From the NCBI RefSeq assembly GCF_900186125.1, contig NZ_FYBQ01000010.1:55605-119604 (forward strand): a DNA stretch of 64,000 bases. The letters are read 5' to 3'. Position numbers and translations under genes: made by a program. Below the pieces are notes generated by a model. It saw only the letters and a list, made by a program, of their open reading frames with translations. It was not told where the DNA came from and did not search any database. Below, piece by piece: positions 7,475 to 15,466 of this stretch. The stretch is from Listeria goaensis (GTDB lineage Bacteria; Bacillota; Bacilli; Lactobacillales; Listeriaceae). The number at the start of each line of letters is the position of its first letter. Position 1 is the stretch's first letter.

Positions 7475-8872
7475 ATGAAGTGGGATCAACTTTTAAATGA
7501 CAAAAGGCGCCGGGAATCTTCTGTGACGCGCACGAAAAGCACCGATATTCGTAGTGCTTTCGAAAATGACTATCAACGAATTGTAATGAGTGCGTCTTTT
7601 CGACGTTTGCAAGATAAAACACAAATTTTCCCGCTAGAAAAAAGCGATTTTGTGCGGACGCGGCTGACGCATTCGATGGAAGTGGCAACGATTGCGAAAT
7701 CAATGGGTAACATGGCATCTCATACAATTTTAACGGAAAAATTAGATGATGCATTTACGCGTGAACACGCTGAAAATATGGCTGATATTCTATCTTGCGC
7801 TGGATTGCTTCATGACATGGGAAATCCGCCGTTTGGCCATTTTGGCGAAGAATCGATTCGTGAATGGTTTAGGGAAAACATGGCGGAGCTTGAATACGAC
7901 GGTCAAGTTTTAACAGACATTTTAAACGAGCAAATGCAACAAGACTTTTATAATTTTGAAGGGAATGCGCAAGTTTTACGCGTAGTTTCAAAGTTGCATT
8001 ATTTGTTTGATGAGTACGGACTCAATTTGACTCACGCCACACTGAACTCGATTATTAAATATCCGGTTTCATCTTTAAAAATAAATAAGAAACAAATTCG
8101 GAGTAAGAAATTGGGCTATTTTTATGCCGATGAAGCGATTTTTCACGAAGTGACAGAGGCTACTGGTGCGGGGAATAGTCGCCATCCGCTGACATTCTTG
8201 CTTGAAGTCGCCGACGACATCGCCTATTTAAACGCGGATTTAGAAGATGGTGTGAAAAAAGGGACCATCACGATTCCGCAAATTTTGCGCGGCTTTGAAG
8301 AGGTTCCAGAACACAATTGGGTAACGTCCGCTTGCTTTAATGAGCTAAAGAAAAAAGCCGATCGTTATGCGGGACAAGAAGACGGATTTATTGCGCAGCA
8401 GTGGCTTGCGTCTAACGTCCGCGGGCATTTAATCAACCGTTCGCTTGAGAAGTTTTATGAAAATTACGCGGCAATTATGGCGGGAACGTTTCAAGATTCA
8501 CTTCTCGACGTGTCCGAGGCGTTTGAACTTGTACAAGTGTTGCAAAACCTTTCCGCTACATATATTTACACGAATCAAGGCGTTGTCGAGTCCGAAATTG
8601 CCGGCAACAAAATCATCACATCGCTACTAGACAGCTACATTCCGGCAGTGCTTTATTACGACAGCCCAATGCCTGAAAAAATTACCGCCAAGGATAAGCG
8701 TCTGCTATCGCTCATTTCAGACAACTACATCGGGTGTTATCGCAAAAACGCTACCGGGCAAGACGAAACGGTCAAACTTTACCTGCGCTTACTTCTTATC
8801 ACCGACTTCATATGCGGCATGACAGACAGCTATGCGAAAGATTTATACCAAGAATTAAATGGCTTACGCTAA
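7475..8872 (+). CDS. Deoxyguanosinetriphosphate triphosphohydrolase-like HD-domain protein
   Basis: A 465-residue HD-superfamily dNTP triphosphohydrolase. The metal-binding residues can be seen in order: His66 in RLTHSMEV, His113-Asp114 in LLHDMGNPPFGHFGE, and a late aspartate in the EVADDIAYLNADLEDG helix. The N-terminal SFRRLQDKTQIFPL stretch is a hallmark of dGTPases. It would cleave dGTP (or other dNTPs) to the nucleoside and triphosphate, affecting the dNTP pool and possibly defence against foreign DNA. Length and full-length motifs suggest the Dgt subfamily rather than SAMHD1-like proteins. The start follows AAAGTAGGGG. A small membrane protein gene follows 20 bases later. Confidence 0.85.
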   Translation: MKWDQLLNDKRRRESSVTRTKSTDIRSAFENDYQRIVMSASFRRLQDKTQIFPLEKSDFVRTRLTHSMEVATIAKSMGNMASHTILTEKLDDAFTREHAENMADILSCAGLLHDMGNPPFGHFGEESIREWFRENMAELEYDGQVLTDILNEQMQQDFYNFEGNAQVLRVVSKLHYLFDEYGLNLTHATLNSIIKYPVSSLKINKKQIRSKKLGYFYADEAIFHEVTEATGAGNSRHPLTFLLEVADDIAYLNADLEDGVKKGTITIPQILRGFEEVPEHNWVTSACFNELKKKADRYAGQEDGFIAQQWLASNVRGHLINRSLEKFYENYAAIMAGTFQDSLLDVSEAFELVQVLQNLSATYIYTNQGVVESEIAGNKIITSLLDSYIPAVLYYDSPMPEKITAKDKRLLSLISDNYIGCYRKNATGQDETVKLYLRLLLITDFICGMTDSYAKDLYQELNGLR

Positions 8873-8892
8873 ACAAAAAGGAGAGAACCATT

Positions 8893-9300
8893 TTGAAAAA
8901 ACTTTTAACCACAGCTTTAATTTACTGTATTTTAGGACTAACTTCGGGCGTTTATTACCGCGAAATTACGAAATTCAATGATTTTACCGGCGATACACAA
9001 CTTTCCGTCCTACATACGCACCTTTTAATGCTCGGCATGTTCACATTCATCATCGTCCTCTTACTCGAAAAAAACTTCCACATCATGCAAAGCAAAAAAT
9101 TTAACATCTTCTACTACACCTACAACGCGGGGCTGCTCCTAACCGTCGGCTTAATGACGTTTCACGGAACGATGACCGTCATCGGGAAGGAAACTGGCGC
9201 CGCCGTGTCAGGCATTGCAGGATTGGGACATATTCTGCTCGCAGTCGGTCTGATTGCACTCTTCCTAGTGATGTATGAAAGATTGCGCGTGGAGAAGTAA
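8893..9300 (+). CDS. DUF2871-like small integral membrane protein
   Basis: A 135-residue protein with four predicted membrane helices, at about residues 3-20, 35-56, 73-93 and 103-128. A conserved-looking histidine-rich stretch LSVLHTHLLMLGMF and FHGTM recall DUF2871 and haem- or quinone-associated small membrane proteins. The open frame begins far upstream inside the dGTPase gene, but the TTG at 8893 follows AAGGAGAG at good spacing and starts a normal signal-anchor helix. It is probably cotranscribed with the dGTPase gene (20-base gap). The function is unknown. Confidence 0.7.
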   Translation: MKKLLTTALIYCILGLTSGVYYREITKFNDFTGDTQLSVLHTHLLMLGMFTFIIVLLLEKNFHIMQSKKFNIFYYTYNAGLLLTVGLMTFHGTMTVIGKETGAAVSGIAGLGHILLAVGLIALFLVMYERLRVEK

Positions 9301-9308
9301 AATTGCAG

Positions 9309-9359
9309 CTGAAATTAAGTAACTTCCTAAAACGGAATTTACCTAATTTCAGTTTTTTG
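9309..9359 (+). terminator. Intrinsic terminator after the dGTPase/DUF2871 pair
   Basis: CTGAAATTA at 9309-9317 pairs with TAATTTCAG at 9344-9352, with an inner TTCC/GGAA stem, followed by a TTTTTT run. Confidence 0.85.
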
Positions 9360-9468
9360 TCTATTAAATTGTCTAAATAAAGAGAAAAGTTCATAAAATA
9401 GGCACAAAAAAGACAGCGCTTCCATGATATAATAAAACCAGAGATATAACAGTTAAGAAAGTAGTTTC

Positions 9469-9500
9469 AATTTATTTGTGATTATATTCACAAATAAATT
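9469..9500. repeat. 13-bp perfect inverted repeat containing a Rex/CRP-like box
   Basis: AATTTATTTGTGA and its exact reverse complement flank a six-base centre (TTATAT), giving a 32-bp palindrome about 40 bases upstream of an orphan secreted-protein gene. Its core TTGTGA-N6-TCACAA (9476-9493) matches the Rex consensus at all but one position and also has the TGTGA-N6-TCACA form of CRP/FNR-family sites. A TATAAT box lies at 9429-9434, so the palindrome would be just downstream of a transcription start. Confidence 0.7.
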
Positions 9501-9538
9501 TTAAAAATAATTAAAGAGAATGGAAGGAGATGTTTGGA

Positions 9539-9991
9539 ATGATGAGAAAAATTGAGTGGCTAAGAATGAAGAAGATTATGGGAGCATTTCTTGTAGTGCT
9601 AATGAGCGTAGTAATGTTTGCTCAACCAGCAAGTGTTGATGCAGCTCTATATTTAAAGATATATAGAGTAGACGATTTGCAAAAAGTAAACGGGATATGG
9701 CAAATAAGATGCAACTCTCTAGTTCCAGTTGGATTTGACTGGACTGATAATGGTATTGGGGTTGGAGATGTAGATGAAGTATATTTAAACGGGGATAGAA
9801 CACTAGACCAAATTTTAAGCAAAGGTAGTTATTTTACTTTTAACACCTCGAATCTTATAAGTGCATCATCTGCTATGAAAGGTACAGGAGGATACTACTG
9901 GACGCAATTTAATATGAAATATAGTGGGAAATTTTGGCTGAGAACATCAGGTTATTATGAGTTGTTCTATACAACACATTTAATATACTGA
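9539..9991 (+). CDS. Orphan small secreted protein
   Basis: About 150 residues, not recognised. The N-terminus has basic residues (Arg3, Lys4, then a second MKK), a hydrophobic core FLVVLMSVVMF and a cleavage-like AQPASVDAA, so a Sec signal peptide is likely. The mature part of about 115 residues is rich in Tyr, Trp, Gly and Asn with one cysteine, and looks like a small beta-rich extracellular domain. The ATG at 9539 is nine bases after GGAAGGAG; an ATG nine bases earlier has no spacing and one at 9566 is a shorter option. The gene stands alone between terminators, reads as more AT-rich than its neighbours, and is preceded by a large palindrome. It could be a bacteriocin-like or surface-associated protein; nothing in the sequence settles this. 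Confidence 0.6.
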   Translation: MMRKIEWLRMKKIMGAFLVVLMSVVMFAQPASVDAALYLKIYRVDDLQKVNGIWQIRCNSLVPVGFDWTDNGIGVGDVDEVYLNGDRTLDQILSKGSYFTFNTSNLISASSAMKGTGGYYWTQFNMKYSGKFWLRTSGYYELFYTTHLIY

Positions 9992-10001
9992 CATATTATC
10001 T

Positions 10002-10051
10002 AAATCAAAAACCGCAAATCACTTAGAAAGTGTATTTGCGGTTTTTGATTT
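10002..10051. terminator. Bidirectional intrinsic terminator
   Basis: An 18-bp nearly perfect stem (10002-10019 with 10034-10051) containing AAAACCGCAAAT and ATTTGCGGTTTT. A- and T-runs on both sides let it serve the secreted-protein gene on the plus strand and the DUF2200 gene on the minus strand. Confidence 0.9.
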
Positions 10052-10053
10052 AT

Positions 10054-10410
10054 TTACACATTCTCCCTCAAAACCTTCTCCATGCTCCTCCCCTTCGCAA
10101 GCTCGTCTACCAGTTTATCCAAATAGCGAATTTTTTGCATCAAAGGGTCTTCGATTTCCTCCACGCGAACGCCGCAAATGCTTCCTTTAATGAGCGCCAC
10201 CTTTGGATTCATTTCGGGTGCTTTTTCAAAAAAAGTTTCAAAGTCAACCTGCTCCGCAATTTGTTTATCTAAAGCCGCCTGGTCGTACCCTGTTAACCAG
10301 CAAATTGTTGTGTCTAATTCTTCTTTTGTGCGATCTTTGCGTTCAATTTTCGTCACATAGAGCGGATAAACGCTCGCAAAACTCGTTGTGAAAATACGGT
10401 GTTTTGTCAT
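10054..10410 (-). CDS. DUF2200 family protein
   Basis: A 118-residue soluble protein matching the DUF2200 pattern: N-terminal [15 protein letters not shown], then a CWLTGYD segment and a [34 protein letters not shown]-terminal half. It is a cytoplasmic protein of unknown function, usually encoded as a single gene. It is transcribed opposite to its neighbours and shares a bidirectional terminator with the upstream orphan gene. The length is normal for the family. Confidence 0.8.
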   Translation of the reverse strand: MTKHRIFTTSFASVYPLYVTKIERKDRTKEELDTTICWLTGYDQAALDKQIAEQVDFETFFEKAPEMNPKVALIKGSICGVRVEEIEDPLMQKIRYLDKLVDELAKGRSMEKVLRENV

Positions 10411-10556
10411 TTGAAATTCCTCGCTTTCCTTTAGTCAAACGTTATTTTAAGTGTAACAGATATTCTTTTTTGGGGATACAATTCGCTATGTAATTATACA
10501 TTGAAAGACGGAAGACCTATTCATATGCTGCGGTTTTCTAGCTAAAATAAAAGTAA

Positions 10557-10590
10557 AACTTCTTGTTCAGACTTCGTGACAAAAGAAGTT
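10557..10590 (+). repeat. Long imperfect hairpin in the PRD-regulator leader
   Basis: AACTTCTT at 10557-10564 pairs with AAGAAGTT at 10583-10590, and the inner TTGTTCA/TGACAA extends the stem to about 13 pairs. No T-run follows. It sits about 70 bases upstream of the regulator start and could be an operator or an RNA control element. Confidence 0.5.
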
Positions 10591-10601
10591 ATATGCGCAA
10601 T

Positions 10602-10615
10602 TGAAAGCGTTTTTA
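10602..10615 (+). promoter_or_regulatory. cre-like site (CcpA) upstream of PTS regulator operon
   Basis: TGAAAGCGTTTTTA matches the catabolite-responsive element consensus (TGWAANCGNTNWCA) except at one position. It lies about 40 bases before the regulator start, a sensible place for carbon catabolite repression of a PTS operon. Confidence 0.5.
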
Positions 10616-10657
10616 TTTGCGTGTAAGCTAAATTTAAAGAGTTGGTGGGGGATAAAG

Positions 10658-12670
10658 TTGAAATTAGATAGACGTTGCATAGATATACTCGATTTACTGT
10701 TAACTCGTGATGATTATGAGAAAGTGAAGGAACTTGCACTCGTTTTTAAAACTTCTGAACGCAATATTCGCTATAGTTTGGAAAAAATTGATGCCTTTTT
10801 GGTGGAACTAAATGGGGAAAAGCTGAGCAGGCACCCTAAAAAAGGCGTTATGATTGAAAATCGCAACAAAATTAGCGGAAGTTTTAAAAAATTCAAGCAG
10901 CAAATGACACCAGAAAAATATAAATATGATGCTGAAGAAATGGAACAATTTTTATTACTCAAACTACTTTTAGAGGAAAAGCCCGTTTCCGTGCAATATT
11001 TTCAGGACATCCTATTTATTTCTAGGTCAACGGTGCTCAATCATTTGCGCGCGATTGACGGCGATGTGTTTCTAAATGACATGGCGCTTGTGCACAAAAC
11101 GCGCATCGGATATCAAATTGCTGGTGATGTTGTTTTGAAGTGTACACTTTTTGCTAGAAAGCTGCTTAAATTCATGAATATGCGCGAATTTTATCAGTTT
11201 CTCGAATCAGAACAAAGTTTATCCAAAAAAGGAGAGCTCTTTTTTTATAATCTTTTTGATCTTTCTCTTTTGGAAGAAACGGTGTCGGAAGTGGATGCAA
11301 TTACGCAAAATTTAAGAAGGACTGTGGATGACCAGCTCTACCTTACCATTTTGGTCATGCTTCTTAAAATGCGCGGAGTATCTAAGGATTTTCGTTATGA
11401 TACGTGGGAAAATAACGGGAGTGTGTATGATAAAGGGCTGGAAACGGTTATTAACACGGTGAAGCAGTTTAAAGATGCCGGTCAGGTTGAGCATGTCATT
11501 GGATTTGCCAAGCGCCTTTGCATCAAAATGGGTGAGCTTTACCATACCGATTTTTTGACAGACAATCAGGCGTTTTTTAACCAAATTACGTCGCATATTA
11601 GTTTAATGATTAGACGAATTCGTGGTGGCATTAGCGTAGAAAATCCAATTTTTTCAGATTTTATGCGCGACAACAAAGAAATTTTTCTAGCAACTAAGCG
11701 GATTTGCGAAGAACTAGAAGATGAATTTGAGTTTTCTACAAGCGCGCAAGAAGTTTCGTTTTTAGCCATTTATTTTGCTTCTGAACTTGAACGAAGCCTT
11801 GCTGTAGAACGAAATCGTCCAACGTTATTAATTGTTTGTGCAGAAGGGATGGCTGTATCGAATATGCTTCAAGTTCAGCTAAATCAGCTGTTTGAGTTTT
11901 CGGCTATTTCGACAACCTCCCTTCGAAAATTCAACCAAAAAATGTTGGAGCAGTTCGATTATGTCATTACAACCGTTAAAATTCCCGATATCACATCGAA
12001 AAAAATGATTCGCATCCATAGTTATTTGCAAAAAGAAGATATGCAACTGTTGCAAGAGCATTTCCAAATGAAACTCGTAACAAACAGAAAACAAGCGATT
12101 GATAAGTTTAGCGAAATCATGAATATCATTAGTGAAAACACGCAAATTATCAATCTTAGCAAGCTAGAACTGGATTTGTTAGACGTATTAACTAAACAGC
12201 CTAAAAAAGAACATGTTGAACTACCTGAAATCGAGTTCAAAGAGCAGCTTATCGTCACTAAAAAGCATGTGAATACGTGGCAACAAGCCATCAGGCTCGG
12301 AACAGAAGTTTTATTCCAAAAAGGTTGTATTGAAAAACGTTATACGGAGAAAATCATCCAGCATTTAAAGGCGTTCGGTCCGTATATGGTCATTGCTCCC
12401 GGAATTGTTTTAGCGCATGCGAGTCCAAAAGACGGCGTTTTAAAAGACAGCATGGCAGTGACCGTTTTAGAAGAGGGAATTTCCTTTTTTGATCGCTACG
12501 GCGAGCCCGTTCGTTTGATTTTTACGCTTGCCTTTGAATCGAAGGAAGCAAGACGTTTAGTCGAGCAGCTGATGAAAGTAGTGCTAAACGAAGAACAAGT
12601 TAGCCGAATTCTTTCAGCCAAAAGCCACAAAGATATTTATAGTTATGTGAAATCTGCAATTTATGAATGA
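10658..12670 (+). CDS. BglG/MtlR-family PRD transcriptional regulator with EIIB- and EIIA-like domains
   Basis: A 670-residue PTS-controlled activator. An N-terminal helix-turn-helix region carries FKTSERNIRYSLEKI (about residues 30-50), and a second one has FLFISRSTVLNHLR near 120. Two PRD domains follow (about 170-390). Next is a GatB-like EIIB domain with its cysteine in LLIVCAEGMAVSN (near 392), then a mannitol-type EIIA domain with its histidine in IVLAHASPKDG (near 585). It should activate the downstream PTS operon when the sugar is present and other PTS sugars are absent. The frame opens at 10601, but the TTG at 10658 follows GGTGGGGG at proper spacing and yields a normal N-terminus. 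It is cotranscribed with the PTS genes (14-base gap). Confidence 0.87.
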   Translation: MKLDRRCIDILDLLLTRDDYEKVKELALVFKTSERNIRYSLEKIDAFLVELNGEKLSRHPKKGVMIENRNKISGSFKKFKQQMTPEKYKYDAEEMEQFLLLKLLLEEKPVSVQYFQDILFISRSTVLNHLRAIDGDVFLNDMALVHKTRIGYQIAGDVVLKCTLFARKLLKFMNMREFYQFLESEQSLSKKGELFFYNLFDLSLLEETVSEVDAITQNLRRTVDDQLYLTILVMLLKMRGVSKDFRYDTWENNGSVYDKGLETVINTVKQFKDAGQVEHVIGFAKRLCIKMGELYHTDFLTDNQAFFNQITSHISLMIRRIRGGISVENPIFSDFMRDNKEIFLATKRICEELEDEFEFSTSAQEVSFLAIYFASELERSLAVERNRPTLLIVCAEGMAVSNMLQVQLNQLFEFSAISTTSLRKFNQKMLEQFDYVITTVKIPDITSKKMIRIHSYLQKEDMQLLQEHFQMKLVTNRKQAIDKFSEIMNIISENTQIINLSKLELDLLDVLTKQPKKEHVELPEIEFKEQLIVTKKHVNTWQQAIRLGTEVLFQKGCIEKRYTEKIIQHLKAFGPYMVIAPGIVLAHASPKDGVLKDSMAVTVLEEGISFFDRYGEPVRLIFTLAFESKEARRLVEQLMKVVLNEEQVSRILSAKSHKDIYSYVKSAIYE

Positions 12671-12684
12671 GAGAAGGTAGTTTT

Positions 12685-13020
12685 ATGAAAACAGAAGAAA
12701 TCGCATTTTCATTAATTTCACTTGCTGGAGATTCCTTTTCGCAGCTTGTTGAAGCATTACAATGTGCAAAAGCTGGCAAAAAAAGTGAAATGGAAGAAAA
12801 GTTAGCGGGAGCTGAACGATTGATGAATGAAGCACATAAAGTGCAAACAGAATTGATGGTAGAAGAAATCCGCGGGGATAAAACGGAATTTTCCGTCTTG
12901 CTTGTACATGCACAAGACACTCTAATGAACACGATTTTAGCTTCTACGCTAATCCGTGAAATGATTGATATGTATATCGAATTAAAAGGAAATCAGGAGG
13001 CGACACAAGATGAATTTTGA
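12685..13020 (+). CDS. PTS lactose/cellobiose family EIIA component
   Basis: A 111-residue all-helical EIIA of the lactose family, which works as a trimer. The phosphorylated histidine is His75 in VHAQDTLM and the metal-binding aspartate is Asp78. The second histidine, usually present one residue after that aspartate (HAQDHLM), is Thr79 here, which is unusual. The ATG at 12685 follows GAGAAGGTAG; a frame start 18 bases earlier lacks a ribosome site. The EIIB gene overlaps its 3' end by 11 bases. The missing histidine probably does not abolish phosphotransfer but may tune it; that is inference. Confidence 0.87.
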   Translation: MKTEEIAFSLISLAGDSFSQLVEALQCAKAGKKSEMEEKLAGAERLMNEAHKVQTELMVEEIRGDKTEFSVLLVHAQDTLMNTILASTLIREMIDMYIELKGNQEATQDEF

Positions 13021-13345
13021 TAGACTACACGTTTTATTAGTTTGTAACTTAGGAGCTTCAACAGGTGTGATGGTCACAAAAATGAAAGAAATTGCAGCGG
13101 GAAGCGAGAAGCTGAAAAATACAGACATTCGCATTGAAGCGCATCCTGCTGGCGAGCTACGCGAATATATTGAAGACTTTGATGTTGTCATGGTAGGTCC
13201 GCAAATTAAACATCAATTTAAAATGTTGAAAGAAATTGCGGATGCAGCGGGGAAACCCATTCAAGTCATTGACACGAAAGATTATGGCACAGTAAATGGC
13301 GCGAATATTTTAAAAGACGCCATCATTCTTAAAACAAGCCATTAA
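13010..13345 (+). CDS. PTS lactose/cellobiose family EIIB component
   Basis: A 111-residue EIIB of the lactose family. The phosphocysteine is Cys12 in LLVCNLGASTGVMVTKM, followed by the expected DVVMVGPQIKHQ strand-turn, a substrate-independent signature of this family. It overlaps the EIIA gene by 11 bases, with AGGAGGCGAC as ribosome site. It receives phosphate from EIIA and passes it to the sugar in the EIIC channel encoded next. Having Asn-Leu rather than Ser-Gly-Gly after the cysteine separates it from the other lactose-family EIIB in this window (55613-55921). Confidence 0.88.
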   Translation: MNFDRLHVLLVCNLGASTGVMVTKMKEIAAGSEKLKNTDIRIEAHPAGELREYIEDFDVVMVGPQIKHQFKMLKEIADAAGKPIQVIDTKDYGTVNGANILKDAIILKTSH

Positions 13346-13363
13346 AATTTAGGAGGAAAAGTC

Positions 13364-14686
13364 ATGAGTACGAATAAGACATCAATCATGGAGCGCTTTA
13401 TTGCATTCATGGAAAAGTATTTTGAACCAATTGCTGCCAAAATTGAAAAACAACGACATATCCAGTCCATCAAAAATGGTATGATTGCCCTTATTTCAGT
13501 CCTTATCATTGGCTCATTTTCACTGATTATCTCCGCTATCGGAAATATGTTTCCAGAAGGCACTGCCATTAAAACGTTCTTCGTTGATAATGCCGAAATG
13601 TTAAATTTACCTTTCCAATTCACATTCGGTTTGCTATCACTTTATGCGGCCGTTACGATTTCATATAATCACGCCAAACAATTAAAAGTGCCTATTTTAC
13701 ATAGCATTCTAGGCGCTGTAATGACGACCATAGTTTTAAACACGAAGTTTATTGATGGAAAACTAAGCACGGAATATTTAGACTCACGCGGCTTGTTCAT
13801 CGCAATTTTTGGTTCGCTTCTTGCCGTTGAAACGATTCACTTTTTTATTAAAAAGAAAGTCACGATTCGAATTAAAGGCTTACCAGACGGGATTGCTCAA
13901 ACGTTTGAAGCCATCGTGCCGCTCGTTGTTATCCTCTTTTTATCCGTAGTCATTAGCATTTTAATGCAAACGGTTACAAAAGGACAAATTATTCCAGAAG
14001 CATTTACAACTATGCTTGCGCCAGCAATTAATAGCATCGACACGCCGTACGCAGTCTTTTTAATTTGCTTCTTCGAAATGCTATTTTGGTTCATCGGCTT
14101 AAACGGATATGCCATTTTAGTCGGCTTCGTTATGCCATTTATGACACAATACTTGGGCGCGAATGCGGCGGCTTATGCTGCAGGCGAACCAATTCCGCAT
14201 GTTTTTGCCCCCAATTTTTGGGACTATTTCATGGGCTTCTCCGGTTCTGGGATTACCGGTGCGCTCGTGTTACTCGCGCTATTTAGTCGCTCGAAAGAAC
14301 TAAAAGCCGTCGGGAAAGCTTCCGTTGTGCCAGCCGTCTTTACAATTTCTGAGCCAGTCGTGTTCGGGTTGCCAATCTGTTACAACCCATACTTATTCAT
14401 TCCGTTTGTTCTCGGAACGCCGATTATTGCGGTAGGACAGTGGTTTGTCTTCCACTTAGGTTGGGTTCGCCCTCCAATTGCAAACGTAGGCGGAACGCCG
14501 ATTCCACTCGCACAATATTTAGCGACGATGGACTGGCGCGCCATCATTTTAATCGTTTTCGTACTGGCCGCGGCGACCTTGATGTACTATCCGTTCTTCA
14601 AAATGTATGAAAGAAGCCTCGTCAAGCAGGAGTCGGTCGTTTCAGAACGGCAAGCTGCACACGAAGCGTTAGACCTTGATTTTTAG
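13364..14686 (+). CDS. PTS lactose/cellobiose family EIIC permease
   Basis: A 440-residue permease of the lactose-diacetylchitobiose-glucoside family with about ten membrane segments. The conserved stretch VPAVFTISEPVVFGLPICYNPYLFIPF, containing the glutamate that binds the incoming sugar, is intact near residues 320-350, and NGYAILVGFVMPF is also typical. AGGAGG precedes the ATG. Permeases of this family transport beta-glucosides, cellobiose, lactose, diacetylchitobiose or related sugars; the actual substrate cannot be read from the sequence. No 6-phospho-glycosidase gene is nearby. Confidence 0.88.
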   Translation: MSTNKTSIMERFIAFMEKYFEPIAAKIEKQRHIQSIKNGMIALISVLIIGSFSLIISAIGNMFPEGTAIKTFFVDNAEMLNLPFQFTFGLLSLYAAVTISYNHAKQLKVPILHSILGAVMTTIVLNTKFIDGKLSTEYLDSRGLFIAIFGSLLAVETIHFFIKKKVTIRIKGLPDGIAQTFEAIVPLVVILFLSVVISILMQTVTKGQIIPEAFTTMLAPAINSIDTPYAVFLICFFEMLFWFIGLNGYAILVGFVMPFMTQYLGANAAAYAAGEPIPHVFAPNFWDYFMGFSGSGITGALVLLALFSRSKELKAVGKASVVPAVFTISEPVVFGLPICYNPYLFIPFVLGTPIIAVGQWFVFHLGWVRPPIANVGGTPIPLAQYLATMDWRAIILIVFVLAAATLMYYPFFKMYERSLVKQESVVSERQAAHEALDLDF

Positions 14687-14697
14687 GAGGAAAAAAG

Positions 14698-15420
14698 ATG
14701 TTAAAAAAATTTGATGACGACAAGGCGGTAGCAATCGCTATCAGCAACCAAATTGAGTCCCTCTTACAAGAAAAGCCAGATGCGCTTATTTGTATCGCGG
14801 GAGGCGACACGCCGCTCAAAACGATGGCGGAACTTGTGCGCCGCAATAAAAACGGCCAAATTGATTTCAGCAAGGCGTATTTTGTCGGCTTAGATGAGTG
14901 GGTTGGGCTCGGCCGTGAAACAAAAGGTAGTTGCCGCCAGACGCTCTATGATTATTTTTATGACCAATTGGAAAATATAAATCCTGACCATGTTTGCTTT
15001 TTTGACGGAAAAGCGAAAAATTTGGCGGTCGAATGCAAACGAATCGATCATTTTATTGACGAAAGAGGTGGCATTGATTTCATTTTGCTTGGAATCGGCA
15101 TGAACGGCCATATTGGCTTCAATGAACCAGGCGTGCCAGTCGATGTGAACGCCCACGTGGTCGAACTTGATGACGTCACGAAAAAAGTGATGAGCAAGTA
15201 TTTTGATCAAGATTTGCCGCTTACAAATGGAATTTCACTCAGCATGAAGCAAATTAAACAGGCGAAAGAGATTATTGTAGCCGCAACCGGCAGTAAAAAA
15301 GCGGAAATCGTCGAATTAACAATGAATAGCGAACCAACCGCAAATATTCCAGCTACTTTACTTAAAAACGCAACAAGTACTCAGTTTTTCGTAGATCAGG
15401 AAGCGGGCGCACGCGTTTAG
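14698..15420 (+). CDS. Glucosamine-6-phosphate deaminase family protein (NagB-like)
   Basis: A 240-residue NagB/6-phosphogluconolactonase-fold protein. Catalytic landmarks of the deaminase are present: Asp66 in GLDEWVG, and the block GIGMNGHIGFNEPG with His138 and Glu143. Nothing indicates a lactonase. It would convert glucosamine-6-P to fructose-6-P and ammonia, or act on a related amino-sugar phosphate. It lies 11 bases after the EIIC stop with AGGAGG upstream, so it is in the same operon. Because NagB is normally encoded with nagA, a second copy inside a PTS operon suggests that the imported sugar contains or yields an amino sugar, or that the specificity has shifted. Confidence 0.82.
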   Translation: MLKKFDDDKAVAIAISNQIESLLQEKPDALICIAGGDTPLKTMAELVRRNKNGQIDFSKAYFVGLDEWVGLGRETKGSCRQTLYDYFYDQLENINPDHVCFFDGKAKNLAVECKRIDHFIDERGGIDFILLGIGMNGHIGFNEPGVPVDVNAHVVELDDVTKKVMSKYFDQDLPLTNGISLSMKQIKQAKEIIVAATGSKKAEIVELTMNSEPTANIPATLLKNATSTQFFVDQEAGARV

Positions 15421-15466
15421 ACTTGCAAACTAATTTTAATCAAAAAAGAAACAGGTGGCGATAAAA

